Shown: positions 45,368 through 57,329 of the stretch, one piece after another
How the letters are laid out: each line of letters opens with the position of its first letter
Position numbering within the stretch: position 1 is the stretch's first letter
Assembly: GCF_033115175.1 (NCBI RefSeq)
Contig: NC_084843.1
Location: 52,554,474 to 52,618,473, forward strand
Direction of reading: 5' to 3'
Length of the DNA stretch: 64,000 bases
DNA from: Lepus europaeus
Taxonomy: Eukaryota > Chordata > Mammalia > Lagomorpha > Leporidae
Made by a program: the position numbers and the translations under genes
Notes under the pieces: generated by a model
Seen by the model: only the letters and a program-made list of their open reading frames with translations
Told to the model about the DNA's origin: nothing
The model's database searches: none

Positions 45368-45879
45368 GACTCGTTTACACCCATCTAGAGATGCAGCTCT
45401 TAACCAGGGCTCCAGAAACCCTGGGAGGAGCCACTCACTGTGCAGTTGTGGACCCTCTGCTCACCATCTCTTACCTGAACATTTGTGTTACTCTTGTGAA
45501 GGGAGAGAAGGGGATATTCCCTACTGGCTCACTTTGTCAAAGGCTGGGATAATAGTCCTCACAGATTCACTCAGGGTATGCAGCAAGAGGAAAACTCTTC
45601 CTGAGTTTTTGTCATCCAATAAATTACACAAATTAATTTAATGCATATAATAGAGAAGAAATTGATTTGTAATTCCAGTTAGTGAATCCATTGCTTAGGC
45701 TTTTATCACTGTTTTTAGGCTGCTTAGCACAAGTGAACTAAAAGCAAAGCTCAAGCTTGTCTTCTCTAGCTCTTCCTAGTGTTCGCCTCCACTGCTGAAA
45801 TAGCCTGCCGAGTGCACCACCCAGAGGATCATTCAGGTAATCCATTCCCTTTTTTTCTGTTCACATGGGCCTTTCTCCA

Positions 45880-46590
45880 GACTCCAGCATTTTGCTATAG
45901 GCCCCAGTTCTTTGCCTTGCCTTGCCCTTGATTTTAAGTAGTTTAATCGTAATGTATCTGATTGTGACTTACCTTGTATTTGTGCTGCTTTGTGGTTGTG
46001 TATTGAATCTGAGGCATTATCTTCAAATATTTCTTCTGCCTCATTCTGTCCTATCTTTCTGGGCACATATTATATGTGTTTTTCCACTCTGTTGCACATG
46101 TCTCTTGCACCCTTTTTAAAAATGGTTTTTCTATCCCCATTCCTCAGTGCTTTGATTTGTAAATTTTCTGTTAATTGTTCTTCTAGCTCCTTAGTCTTAT
46201 CTTCCTTTGTATCTGATCTCTATTAAATTCATTTCAGATACTATATTTTTAATTCTGAAATCCCGTTTGATCATTTTTAAAGATTACAGTCCCCTCAGAA
46301 GTTCTCCATTTAACAATCTTTCTCTATTTTCTTGAACATATTATCAGAGTTATTGTAAAGTCTTCATCTGCTAGCTTCAATACCTATATCACCTATGGCT
46401 CTATTTCTATTACCTTTTTTCTCTCTTGGTTTTCAATAATAGGGTCCTGACTCAGCACATCTGAAATTTTTTAACTGAATGCTGGTCATTGTACATAAAA
46501 ATTCCATAGCCTCCAAATAGCCTTTTCTTTATCCACAGTGTGTTCGCCCTTTTCTCTGCTAAGCTGATGAAATTGGGGCTTACTGATCTC
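45880..46590 (-). repeat. HAL1/L1M 5' region, antisense, ancient
   Basis: 'tatcttcaaatatttcttct', 'ctggctcattctg'-like text, 'ctatggctctatttctatta' and 'gaatgctggtcattgtacat' follow the antisense 5' half of HAL1/old L1M elements. Strongly diverged. Confidence 0.65.
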
Positions 46591-46592
46591 TC

Positions 46593-48488
46593 GGGTTGTT
46601 TGCAAGATGGCAGCATAGGAAGGGAGCACATTGACAGTCCGGGAAAAGACAGTTTAATAAAAGTGGAGATACTACAGCTTCAAGGAAGAGTTAGGGAAGA
46701 AACATAAGAGGAAACTCTTCCGTAACTGCTGGTTCACGGTGGACCTACATGGAGGGCACGGCCACCCATGGCTCAGGACCTCAGCTGTGGAGAGACTATT
46801 GGAACTCATAGAAGAGTTTGGAAAAGTAGCAGGATATAAAATCAATGCACAAAAATCACCAGCCTTTGTATACACAGGCAATGCCACAGCTGAGAAAGGA
46901 CTGCTAAGATCAATCCCATTCCCAATAGCCACAAAAACAATCAAATATCTTGGAATGAACTTAACCAAAGACGTTAAAGATCTCTACAATGAGAATTACA
47001 AAATCTTAAAGAAAGAAATAGAAGAGGATACCACAAAATGGAAAAATCTTCCATGCTCATGGATTGCAACAATCAATATCATCAAAATGTCCATTTTCCC
47101 AAAAGCAATTTATAGATTCAATGAGATACCAATCAAAATACCAGAGACATTCTCCGCAGATCTGGAAAAAATAATGCTGAAATTCATATGGAGACACAGG
47201 AGACCTCAAATAGCTAAAGCAATCTTGTACAACAGAAACAAAGCCAGAGGCATCACAATACCAGATTTCAGGACATACTACAGGGCAGTTGTAATCAAAA
47301 CAGCATGGTACTGGTACAGAAACAGATGGATAGACCAATGGAACAGAATAGAAACACCAGAAATCAATACAAATATCTACAGCCATCTTATATTTGATCA
47401 AGGATCCAAAACCAATCTCTGGAGTAAGGACAATCTATTCAATAAATGGTGCTGGGAAAACTGGATTTCCACAGGCAGAAGCATGAATCAAGACCCCTAC
47501 CTTTCACCTTACACAAAAATCCACTCAACATGGATTAAAGACCTAAATCTATGACCCAAAACCATCAAATTATTAGAGAACATTGGAGAAAACATGCAAG
47601 ATATAGGTACTGGCAAAGACTTCTTGGAAAAGACCCCAGAAGCACAGGCAGTCAAAGCCAAAATTAACATTTGGGATTGCATCAAATTGAGAAGTTTCTG
47701 TACTGCAAAAGAAACAGTCAGGAAGTGAAGAGGCAAAAAATATTTGCAAACTATGCAACAGATAAAGGGTTAATAACCAGAATCTACAAAGAAATCAAGA
47801 AACTCCACAACAACAAATCAAACAACACACTCAAGAGATGAGCCAAGGACCTCAATAGACATCTTTCCAAAGAGGAAATCCAAATGGCCAACAGACACAT
47901 GAAAAAATGTTCAAGATCACTAGTCATCAGGGAAATGAAAATCAAAACCACAATGAGGTTTCACCTCACCCTGTCAGAATGGCTCACATACAGAAATCTC
48001 CCAACAACAGATGCTGGCGAGGATGTGGGGAAAAAGGGACATTAACCCACTGTTGGTGGGAATGCAAACTGGTTAAGCCACTGTGGAAGTCAGTCAGGAG
48101 ATTCCTCAGAAACCTGAATATAACCCTACCATACAACCCAGCCATCCCAATCCTTGGAATTTACCCAAAGGGAAATTAAATTGGCAAACAAAAAAGCTGC
48201 CTGCACCTCAATGTTTATTGCAGCTCAATTCACAATAGCTAAGACTTGGAATCAACCCAAATGCCCATCAACAGAAGACTGGATAAAGAAATTATGGGAT
48301 ATGTACTCTATAGAATACTATACAACAGTAAAAAACATTGAAACCCGGTCATTTGCAACAAAATGGAGGAATCTGGAGCACATCATGCTGAGTGAAATAA
48401 ACCAGTCCCAGAGGGACAAATATCATATGTTCTCCCTGATGGGTGACAACTAACCGAGCACCAAAAAGGAAACCTGTTGAAAGGAAAT
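46593..48488 (+). mobile_element. L1 LINE, sense, with large internal deletion and lost 3' UTR
   Basis: Positions 46593-46790 look like an L1 5' end (gggttgtttgcaagatggca...). At about 46790-46797 the sequence switches to ORF2 just downstream of the FADD box ([17 protein letters not shown]). An open frame at 46739-47554 carries this fusion and covers the distal RT to WIKDLNL, ending in a TGA. ORF2 sequence then continues, with further stops, through the Cys-rich CWRGCGEKGTLTHCWWECK segment to the ORF2 stop at 48451-48453. Only about 35 bp of 3' UTR follow before a CSINE begins. The endonuclease, ORF1 and RT catalytic core are absent, so it cannot be active. Confidence 0.88.
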
Positions 48489-48750
48489 GGATTCTGTCCC
48501 AGTTGCCCCTCTTCCAGGCCTGCTCTCTGCTATGGCCCGGGAAGGCAGTGGAGGATGGCCCAAGTGCTTGGGCCCTGCACCTGCATGGGAGACCAGGAGA
48601 AGCACCTGGCTCCTGGCTTCGGATCGGCACAGCGCCGGCTGTGGCGGCCATTTGGGGGGGTGAACCAACAGAAAAAGGAAGACCTTTCTCTGTCTCTCTC
48701 TTACACTGTCTAATTCTGCCTGTCAAAAAAAAAAAAAAAAAAAAAAAAAA
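48489..48750 (+). mobile_element. CSINE 3' two-thirds, sense, fused to L1
   Basis: It starts at 'ggattctgtcccagttgccc', lacking the ~80-bp head, and continues to the (TC)-rich tail, 'tctgcctgtc' and A26. Its left edge lies within the L1 3' UTR with a 2-bp overlap (gg). Confidence 0.92.
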
Positions 48751-48759
48751 GAAAGAAAG

Positions 48760-50305
48760 AGGAAAAGAAAAACATGCTTCTTTCTGTTTCTGACATTTTC
48801 TGCTTAATTTCTCAATCTTCTGCCAACACACCTTCAAAAACCGGCATATGTCTTTGAGGGATTGTGTGGGGGGGGCCCTTCAATTCTTCAATCTCACCTT
48901 TACATCTCCACAACATTAGTGTCTTCACTGGATTTTCTTTCTGACAGAAGTCTAGGAAAATGTTTAATTGCCAATGTCTTAGAATTTGCAAGTACTGGAA
49001 AAAGTCATTATATATTGTCAACTCAACTCTCTGAGGAAGTTCTCTCCTTTTGAAAAAGTTAGCCATTTTTGTCCTCTGATTTAGCAGCTAACTGATGTTT
49101 TTATTTTAGTTAATTTACATTTTATCTTATGTGTGTAGCTGTTCTTGAAGGGAACATTGGTCGGTCACACAAATTTCTCCATTCTACCAGGAACTGCTTG
49201 TTCTTATCTCACTTTCTGGATCAGCTCTTTGATCTTCATTTGATCAGCACTTTGATCACATATTTACTTGTTTTTCATTTGGGTTCACTTCTGTATTCTA
49301 TTTTTTGGATCATGCTTAGCTATGAGCTGTGCAAATCTCTCCTCCAGCCCATCAGATTAAATATTACCAGAAAAAATAACTACAAAACTGACTCAGTACA
49401 AGCTCGACACAAGAAGAGTCAAATGCAAGAAATGACTTTCGATTTTCGATGGAAGAGTGATTATCTGTACTCAAGTTAATGTTCTCCTAACAAAAGAAAG
49501 AGAATTACTTTCTCTAGGTATTCATCTCTGAAGAAGATTTTTTCACATGAAATATTTCTAAATTCTCCAAATACTGAATCTAAGAATAAAATGCATGATG
49601 TCCTGAATGGAGAGCCTATTACTTCCAATTTCTTGATGACAGAAAATAGGGAAAATATTTGATGGATTAAAGATGTTTGAAAGGTCATGGATCCTGAGAT
49701 CCGAGGTGGCACTCAAAATAATGTCTTTCTATTTATGTTGAAGTTCTGTAAGGGTGGGAAGAGTTGAACAGCCATGTAATCCTAGAACATAAAGCTCTTG
49801 CTATAATTTAATGTGTTTTTTTAAACCAACTGCAAGAGTCCTTGAAGGCAAATCACTCTGTAACTCAGTAACCAAGAGAATTTCAAATTGTTTGAGTTCT
49901 AAACAGACCTATTTTGTTGGCATAAGAGTGATTGGAAATAATACTAAAATATGTATTCCTATTCAAGAGAATAAACCTGAATAAGTGTACTTAACTTTGT
50001 TTACCAAATGACCACTTACATTGTTCCTAAAAATTCCCAACATTGGTCTTCAACTACTTGAGTCTACTTGAGCTCAACATGCTATTCTCTCTCCTTATTT
50101 TTGCGTCATTATAATGTTCACTCATGCATCAGCCTAATACTGATTATTACTGTGCATCCTGTCTGAAGTGTTTAGAGTAGACTATTTTAATACTTTGTGC
50201 CCTAGTAGGCATTTTTGAAAACATCACTAATGATCCCAGTGCCTGAAACATTCAATAGTCTTTTAAAAATAGAACCTATTATAAATGCGAACAAAATGTC
50301 CATTC
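48760..50305. other. Unassigned intergenic sequence
   Basis: No recognisable gene or repeat in 1.5 kb. A 116-codon frame at 49129-49479 has no domain and no supporting splice or codon evidence. It ends at a (CT)nTn tract at 50306-50339. Confidence 0.4.
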
Positions 50306-50339
50306 TCTCTCTCTCTCTTTTTTTTTTTTTTTTTTTTTT
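50306..50339. repeat. (CT)n(T)n tract
   Basis: 'tctctctctctctc' followed by more than 20 T. Confidence 0.9.
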
Positions 50340-50735
50340 GCTAATGCAATGCTTGATTCATTTGAAGTTCTTTCCTGAAGATTTTTACCTCTAAACAGCT
50401 GGCTCATAAAATAATAAAAATGAAAATGATGTCATCCTAATAAAAACATTTGTAGACTTGCCAACATTCCTTAGATTGATTTATCTAACCTGAGCTCGAT
50501 TGTGCTTCTACATCCATAATTCAGTGTTTCATTTTTGCCTTGGAGATAGATAGTTCTCAGAGATCTTTAGTTTCCTTTATTTTTTTATACTTGGGGAAAC
50601 TGAGATATGTTTGATGGGGTAACAGTCCAAGAATCACCAAGAACAGTCCAAGAAACAGTAGCATTGAAAGAACTATAGTCCAAATCCCTTGATTTTCTCA
50701 TTGAGAGTAAATAACAACTTTACTTTTGTTTTTTC

Positions 50736-51067
50736 TTTAAATTTTTATTTATTTTATTTATGTGAAAGGCAGAGAGAGAGAGAGAGGAGACACAGAGGGA
50801 GAGAGACACCTCACATCCGTTGGCTCACTCCCCAAATACTTGCAAAAGTCAGGGCTGGGCCAGATGAAAGCCAGGAGCCAGTAACTCGGTCTTGGTATCC
50901 CATGTGGGTAGCAGGGATCCAAGTACTTGAGCCATCACTTGCTGCCTCCTAGGGTGTGCATTTAGGAAGCTGGAATTGGTAGTAGAGTCAGGATTCAAAC
51001 AAATACACCAACATGGATTCAAGTGTCCCAATTGGTGTCTTAACCACTGTCGCAAATGCCCATCACC
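50736..51067 (-). mobile_element. Old C-type SINE, antisense
   Basis: 'tttatgtgaaaggcagagag', 'cgttggctcactccccaaat', 'cagggctgggccagatgaaa', 'ggtgtcttaaccactgtcgc', 'aaatgccca'. Same old subfamily as at 6.6 kb and 19.4 kb. Confidence 0.82.
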
Positions 51068-51074
51068 CCCCTCT

Positions 51075-51400
51075 CTGAATGTTTCCTTTTCATTTTCTGT
51101 GTTTTCTTTGGATTAACAGAAAGTCAAAATGTTAATGTAGTCAAGTCTATCAATTTGGTTTTCCTTTAAGCCTTAGTGCTTTTTGTTTCCTTCTCTGCTC
51201 AAGGTCGTGAAGATATCTTCATATATTAATTCTTGTTTTGCCATTGAATATAATAATTGCTTTTGATTTTTGGTATGAACTTTTCCCAGGTTACTATTGT
51301 CTCTATCCATTTGCAGTTCAATAACTTTTTGTGTGTTTGTTTTTTCTATGTACATCACAAATGGATATAAATTTTAAGGGATGTTTTCTTTTTTTAACCT
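51075..51400 (-). repeat. L1M ORF2 fragment, antisense
   Basis: 'gccttagtgctttttgtttc', 'caaggtcgtgaagatatctt' and 'ttgcagttcaataac' follow the antisense ORF2 end of old L1M families. Confidence 0.6.
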
Positions 51401-51437
51401 AATGAGATTTGTTTTGTTTTGTTTTTCTTTTTAGATA

Positions 51438-51670
51438 TCTTTTAAAAATATTTTTTATTTATATAAAGATAACAAACTTCATGTATTTCATATATATGGT
51501 TTTAAGAACATAATGATACTTCCCACTCTACCCTTCCTCACTCTCCCACTCCCATCTTCCCTTCTCCTTTCTTTCTTATTTTCTTTTTAATTTTTAAAAT
51601 GACACTTTCACTTTACTTTATAGTCATAGGCTTAACACTCTGCTAAACAAATAATTCAACATTTGGTGGA
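51438..51670 (-). mobile_element. L1 3' end fragment, antisense
   Basis: 'taaagataacaaacttcatg', 'ttttaagaacataatgatac', 'ttcccactctacccttcctc' match the L1 3' UTR layout at 18.55 kb. Inserted in older L1M sequence. Confidence 0.75.
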
Positions 51671-52106
51671 GTATTTTAATTTATTTTATACTGTTAAATA
51701 ACCCAAAATTCTTGGAATAAATTATGCTTAGTCATTATATGTTTATTTTTACATACTTTACTATATTTAGCTTGAGATTCATTGGCCAGCAATTTTCCTT
51801 TATTGTATTGACATTATCTTAATTGGACATCAAAGTTGGACAAGGATTTAATATTTCTGGAACAGCTTATATAAATTTGAAATGATCTCATAATAAATAT
51901 TTGTTAGAATATGCCTGTGAAACTTCCTGGGATGTTGCTGTCTTTCTGAAACTATTTTGAATTAATGATTCAATTTTTTATTGTCCTTTATACCTCAACT
52001 TTGGTCAGTTTTGGCATGCTGCATTTCATTAATTTATCCAGTTAATTAATTTTCTTTGTAGAAAGACACTCCTATGCTTTCTTATTAGTTTTTAATGTTT
52101 AGCAGA

Positions 52107-52438
52107 TTTTTTTTTTTTTGACAAGCATAGTTAGACAGCGTGTGAGAGAGAGAGACAGAGAGAAAGGTCTTCCTTTTTGCCATTGGTTCACCCTCCAATG
52201 GCCGCTACGGCTGGCACTGCACCGATCCAAAGTCAGGAGCCAGGTGCTTCTCCTGGTCTCCCATGCAGGTGCAGGGCCCAAGGACTTGGGCCATCCTCCA
52301 CTGCCTTCCCGGGCCACAGCAGAGAGCTGGACTGGAAGAGGAACAACCGGGACAGAATCCAGCGCCCCAACCGGGACTAGAACCTGGGGTGCCGGCTCTG
52401 CAGGCAGAGGATTAGCCAAGTGAGCCACGGTGCCAGCC
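52107..52438 (-). mobile_element. CSINE, antisense
   Basis: T-tract, 'gacaagcatagttagacagc', 'gtgcagggcccaaggacttg', ending 'tgagccacggtgccagcc'. Full length. Confidence 0.93.
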
Positions 52439-53397
52439 AAGATATGTTCTTATTTCTTCCTTTTCACTTCCAGTATTATTTATTTTTTCTTTTTCTTTTT
52501 CTTTCTTGTTTAATTATTGCTGGAAGCTTTAGTAATTATTTCAAAGAATCAACTCTTTGTTATTTCTGCTATTTTAAAAATTATTATTATAGTTCATCTT
52601 GAACTTTATTTGAATTCATTCTGATATTGTTTTTTCAAATTGAAAGATCAGCTCCTCATTTTGGTCATTCTAATGCAAGCATTCCTTTTAATATATCTTA
52701 GTTATAACGGACAAATTTTAATTTGAAATGCTGTTACACATTTATTTTTAATTATTTTATAATTATGTTTCTTTTTTGACCTATCAATATGTCATCATGT
52801 ATTTTTAAATTTCCAGTTCTATTTATTTTGTAATTGTGATTATACAGTTCTTAGAATATGTGGGTTTTGGCACCAACCTTTTTGAATCTGTTCAAGTGAG
52901 CTTTATGGTTGACTTACATGATCCATTTTTATTATGCTTAAAAAACAATTTCATAATGTTGGCTATAACTACCATATCTATATGTATTGTATACACATAT
53001 GAAATCAATCTCATTTGATTTTTCATATCACCTATACCTCTTTTGTCTCCATGATCTATCAACTATTTCAACTATTGAGAAAACTGTGTTAAAATGTCTT
53101 ACTATATGGTGTATTAATCACTTTCATCTACTAATCCTATAAATGTCTGCTTTATGTATATTTCAGGTTATACTACAAGGTATAAAACATTTGGCATTTT
53201 TATTTCTTTCTGAAGAAACCTTTAATATATTGACTTTTAATAGCTCTGTTAGTTTTTTTGCCTTAAAGTTAATTTTCTCTGATGTTGAGATAGCTACAGC
53301 ATCTAGTATTGGTTGATACTGATTGGTTTTCTTTCTATCCTATAACTTTCTGTATTCTTCATCCTTAGTTTTCTTTTTGTGTGTATGTAATTTTTTA

Positions 53398-53708
53398 AAT
53401 GATTCGTTTATTTACTAATTTCAAAGGCAGAGTGATGGGGCGGGGGGGAGCCAGAGACAGGTATCTTCCATTTACTGGTTCATTCTCCAAAATAACAAGA
53501 GCCAGGTCTGAGCCTGGCTGAAGCCAGGAGCTAGGAACTCCATCATAGTCTCTCACATGCATGGTAGGGACTGAAATACTTGGGTCATCTTCTGCCTTCC
53601 CAAGTGCGTGTGAGCAGGAAATCGAATACCTGGAGCTCAAATGGGCTCTGCTATGGGATGCTGGAGTCACAAGCAGCAGCTTAACCTGCTGCACCACAAA
53701 GCCAGCCC
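53398..53708 (-). mobile_element. CSINE, antisense, diverged
   Basis: 'gattcgtttatttactaatt', 'agaggcagagtgatggggcg'-like text, 'gcagcttaacctgctgcacc', 'acaaagccagccc'. Confidence 0.88.
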
Positions 53709-53960
53709 TGTCGTCCTTGTTTTGGGTCTGCGTTTTGTAAATCACATGTAACTGTACTTTTTTGATCCTATAGCTTTGCTTTGTTATTTGCGATTTTTAG
53801 ACTATTTATAATAATTATAAATACATTTGGATTTGATGCTAGTATCTTTTTGTGCAGTTTCCATTTGTCTTGCTTTAAACATCTTCTCCTTTTGCCTTTT
53901 ATTTTGGGCTGAGTTTTCATTTCTTATTCTTATCCTTTGATACCTGTTTGAAGTTTATCT

Positions 53961-54088
53961 GAGGATACCTCAACAAATTCATGGGAAATGTGTTATATGA
54001 AGAAACACCACTGCATGAATTTCAATATTCTTTGCACCGAAATAAACATCTTTTAATTCGATTTTCTGAGACTTTTTGAAATATCTTT
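53961..54088. mobile_element. Short TIR element, copy 4
   Basis: Left gaggatacctcaacaaattc, right gagactttttgaaatatctt. The interior 'tgcatgaatttcaatattct' and 'ttgcaccgaaataaacatct' is shared with copies 1 and 3. Confidence 0.7.
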
Positions 54089-54766
54089 CTATACTCTATT
54101 TCCATTCTGTAGTAAATTTAGTTCTTATTTGTCTTAATCATCTTTATTCTCTCTCACTTGTGAAAGATGATTTTTATTGCATGTAGAATACTAAGTGACA
54201 CTTATTCTCTTTCCACACATGGAACATGGTATTTCATTCTCTTCTGTTTTGTGTTGCTGTGGAGGAGAAATGAGTTGTAAGTCTAATTTGTCTTCCTATA
54301 TAGGTGACCTTTCTTTTCTCTCTGGATTTTTTTTTTAAACCTTTTATTGGTTTGGATATAGTGTACTAAACTTTCACTACAATGGGCCTAGTTATGGATT
54401 TACTTATATTTCATAATCTGTTGGGAATTCATTTGGTTTCTTGAATTAGAGAACTGGGTTCTTTCAGCCATTGTGGGAGAAACGCAACCAATATTATTTT
54501 TAGGATTCGCTTTCTTTTCTAACTTATCTGCTCATGGAAACTTGAGTAAATATTGTTGGACCTTCTCCTTTTTATCTTCCTTGAATCTAACTTCTTCAGA
54601 AGTTCCATATCTGTGTCTCTTTGGGTTGCAATTCAGGTAAGTTCTGTGGCATCTTGTTCTCATTCCATAGTGATTCCTTTAGGTGTACTTAATTACTATT
54701 TAATCCATCTATTGACTTCTTACATTTCTGTTATTATGCTTTAAAATCTCTCTAAGTTTTGTATTT

Positions 54767-55409
54767 TTTTTAAGATTTATTTTATTTATTTGAAAGAGTT
54801 ACAGAGAGAGGTAGAGACAGAGAGAGAGGTCTTCCATCCAATGGTTTACTCCCCAATTGGCCGCAACAGCCGGACCTGCACCGATCCAAAGCCAGGATCC
54901 AGGAGCATCTTCCAGGTCTCCCATGTGGATGCAGGGGCCCAAGGCCACAGCAGAGAGCTGGATCAGAAGTGGAGCAGGCCGGCGCCGTGGCTTAACAGGC
55001 TAATCCTCAACCTTGCGGCGCCGGCACACCGGGTTCTAGTCCCGGTCGGGGTGCCGGATTCTATCCCGGTTGCCCCTCTTCCAGGCCAGCTCTCTGCTGT
55101 GGCCCAGGAGTGCAGTGGAGGATGGCCCAGGTGCTTGGGCCCTGCACCCGCATGGGAGACCAGGAGAAGCACCTGGCTCCTGGCTTCGGATCAGCGAGAT
55201 GCACCGGCCACAGCGGCCATTGGAGGGTGAACCAACTGCAAAAAGGAAGACCTTTCTCTCTGTCTCTCTCTCTCACTATCCACTCTGCCTGTCAAAAAAA
55301 AAAAAAAAAAAAAAAGAAGTGGAACAGCCGGGGACTAGAATCGGTGCCTATATGGGATGCTGGCGCTTCAGGCCAGGGCTTTAACACGTTGCGCCACAGC
55401 ACTAGCCCC
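54767..55409 (-). mobile_element. CSINE, antisense, split by a sense CSINE
   Basis: Outer copy: 'ttttttttaagatttatttt' to 'agaagtggagcag' (54977), resuming at 55315 'agaagtggaacag' to 'gcgccacagcactagcccc'. The interrupting sense copy occupies 54978-55314. Confidence 0.94.
54978..55314 (+). mobile_element. CSINE, sense, nested in an antisense CSINE
   Basis: 'gccggcgccgtggcttaaca' to 'ctctgcctgtcaaaaaaa'. Its 13-bp target duplication agaagtgga(g/a)cag (54965-54977, 55315-55327) differs by one base, so it is young. Confidence 0.95.
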
Positions 55410-55419
55410 TAAATTTTGT

Positions 55420-56865
55420 ATATTTAAAAATCCTTGTCATTTAAAAAAATTCTTATTTCCCATTAATACCAAGTTTCAAGTTTTTATCTTTATACCTTCT
55501 TTTGAATGTTTTATTGAGCTCAGCAACATTCCACCCTAATTCATTGTTATTCCATATAGCAGAGACTAGAAGACTTCAAACTACCTTTTCCAGAACTCCC
55601 TGCCAATACATTCCCAGATTATGTCTGCTAACAAAGATACTCATAGGCAAATTGGAAGGCAGAGGGAAGCACGGGCTGTTACTGTTTACATCAGGCCGAT
55701 GTATTAATTTAGTCGTACTTGAGATTTATAGCCATCTCCGGATTCTCTGTAACCGTTATTTCAGTGCTATAGGTAGCTGGGACAACTAACATCTCTTTCA
55801 GCATATATGATTATTTTTCAGCACCAAACTAACCCTGATCTTTCAGTGACAGCACAACAGCAGTTTTTGTGTTTTTTTTTTTTTTTTCATTTTTCAATGT
55901 CATGTCTACCATGGACTGATAGAGTACTCTGAAGGAATCCAGACTAAGGGAGCTTCCAATATCTTTGTAACTGCACAAACTGAAGCTTGTGTGCGAGATA
56001 ACCATGTCACAGAAAGTAAGATACTAGAGAATTGCACATGGAATTTGTGCTGTCTTAACTGAGAAAGGATGCACACTTCTCCGTATGGTCCCTTATAACT
56101 GCAAGGGGCCTAAGAAACGAAGGAAAGTAAATAGGATACTTGGCAAGCTTTTCTGTCTCTGGTGGCCCTGAGTTCTCTCTGTGGACTTCAGAAGTAATAC
56201 TTTGATTCTCTGCAAGTAGGCAGTGACCTTGAAAACAAAGGCTTGTCTCTCCTAACCTTGTCTCTTCCAGCCCTTCCAGTGATGTTGTAAGCACCTTATC
56301 ACTTCTAGAATGGTTTCTGTTTTTCTTACTGAACTCTGACTGATAAAGCATTTTGTTCCAGAAAAGTTCTGGGAAACAAGGTAGGATTCTGGCTTTTAAC
56401 CTTGGCTTAAAGGTATAGATAACTGATAATGCTAACTCAGTACTTATATTGGCAAAATATGTCTTTGCCTATTTTCATTCACTTTTGCTTGGAATGAAAT
56501 ATCTACTGAGAGGCAATCTTTGGGAAACCAAGCAGCTGTTGAAATTGATTGTTGTGGTAGGAATAATAAAAAGGAGGGCTATGGAATTTCCTAACTGGAT
56601 TTACAAGCTCAGGGTTTGAGATACTTGGGGTTAGGCATGATTTAAAAAATCACGATTAGAACTATTCTAAAAGAATTCATTATCTCTTATAATTGTAGAG
56701 TTATTATATCGTAAAACTGCAGTCAAAGTTTGATTATGTAGGGTGCTGCATAATCTTTCTGTGAAAATTAAAGCACTGATTATTACCCTGCAAATTGGAA
56801 TAAAGATATTTGAGTGAGTGAGGATAAATCCAGTTCCCTCAAACCCCACGGATTCCCTCCTGCCT
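55420..56865. other. Unassigned intergenic sequence
   Basis: No gene recognised. Short T-tract at 55873-55888. The 56050-56360 stretch has a loosely LTR-like ending ('cttactgaactctgactgat'), too weak to name. Confidence 0.35.
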
Positions 56866-56878
56866 AAGACTCCATTAT

Positions 56879-57196
56879 GGGGCTGGCGCCGTGGCTCACT
56901 GGGTTAATCCTCCGCCTGCGGCACCGGCATCCTATGTGGGTTCTGGGTTCTAGTCCCGGTTGCTCCTCTTCCAGTCCAGCTCTCTGCTGTGGCCCGGGAG
57001 GGCAGTGAAGGATGGCCCAAGTGCTTGGGCCCTGCACCTGCATGGGAGACCAGGAAGAAGTACCCGGCTCCTGGCTTCAGATTGGCGCAGTGCCACCATA
57101 GCGGCCATTTGAGGGGTGAACCAGTGGAAGGAAGACCTTTCTCTCTGCCTCTCTCTCTGTCACTAACTCGATCCGTCAAAAAAAAAAAAAAAAAAA
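56879..57196 (+). mobile_element. CSINE, sense, young
   Basis: Complete copy, 'ggggctggcgccgtggctca' to poly(A). Perfect 13-bp target duplication aagactccattat (56866-56878, 57197-57209) indicates recent insertion. Confidence 0.96.
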
Positions 57197-57294
57197 AAGA
57201 CTCCATTATGACTTTACATAGCAATTGCTTCGGAAATGGATACTGATTTTTCTTAAGATCCACTCCCATTCCACATTGTCTTCAGAATCATAAC

Positions 57295-57321
57295 CAGAGA
57301 GAGAGAGGGAGAGAGAGAGAT
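57295..57321. repeat. (GA)n microsatellite
   Basis: 'agagagagagagggagagag' tract. Confidence 0.9.
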
Positions 57322-57329
57322 CCTCAACA

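Larger units (their letters stand above)
51671..54766 (-). repeat. Long decayed L1M/HAL1 tract, antisense, with later insertions
   Basis: AT-rich sequence with scattered antisense L1M landmarks: 'tggccagcaattttccttta', 'gaatcaactctttgttattt', 'atgttgagatagctacagca', 'gaattcatttggtttcttga' and 'tcatggaaacttgagtaaat'. Two CSINEs (52.1 and 53.4 kb) and a short TIR element (53.96 kb) interrupt it. It could be one or several elements; the assignment is approximate. Confidence 0.5.

Noticed and set aside
46739..47554. 271-codon frame as a possible host gene
   Set aside because: It is the distal L1 ORF2 reverse-transcriptase region fused to L1 5' sequence, ending at a CpG-type nonsense change; a dead mobile element.
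49129..49479. 116-codon frame with hydrophobic stretch
   Set aside because: The hydrophobic run reflects T-rich DNA; no start context, splice sites or homology.
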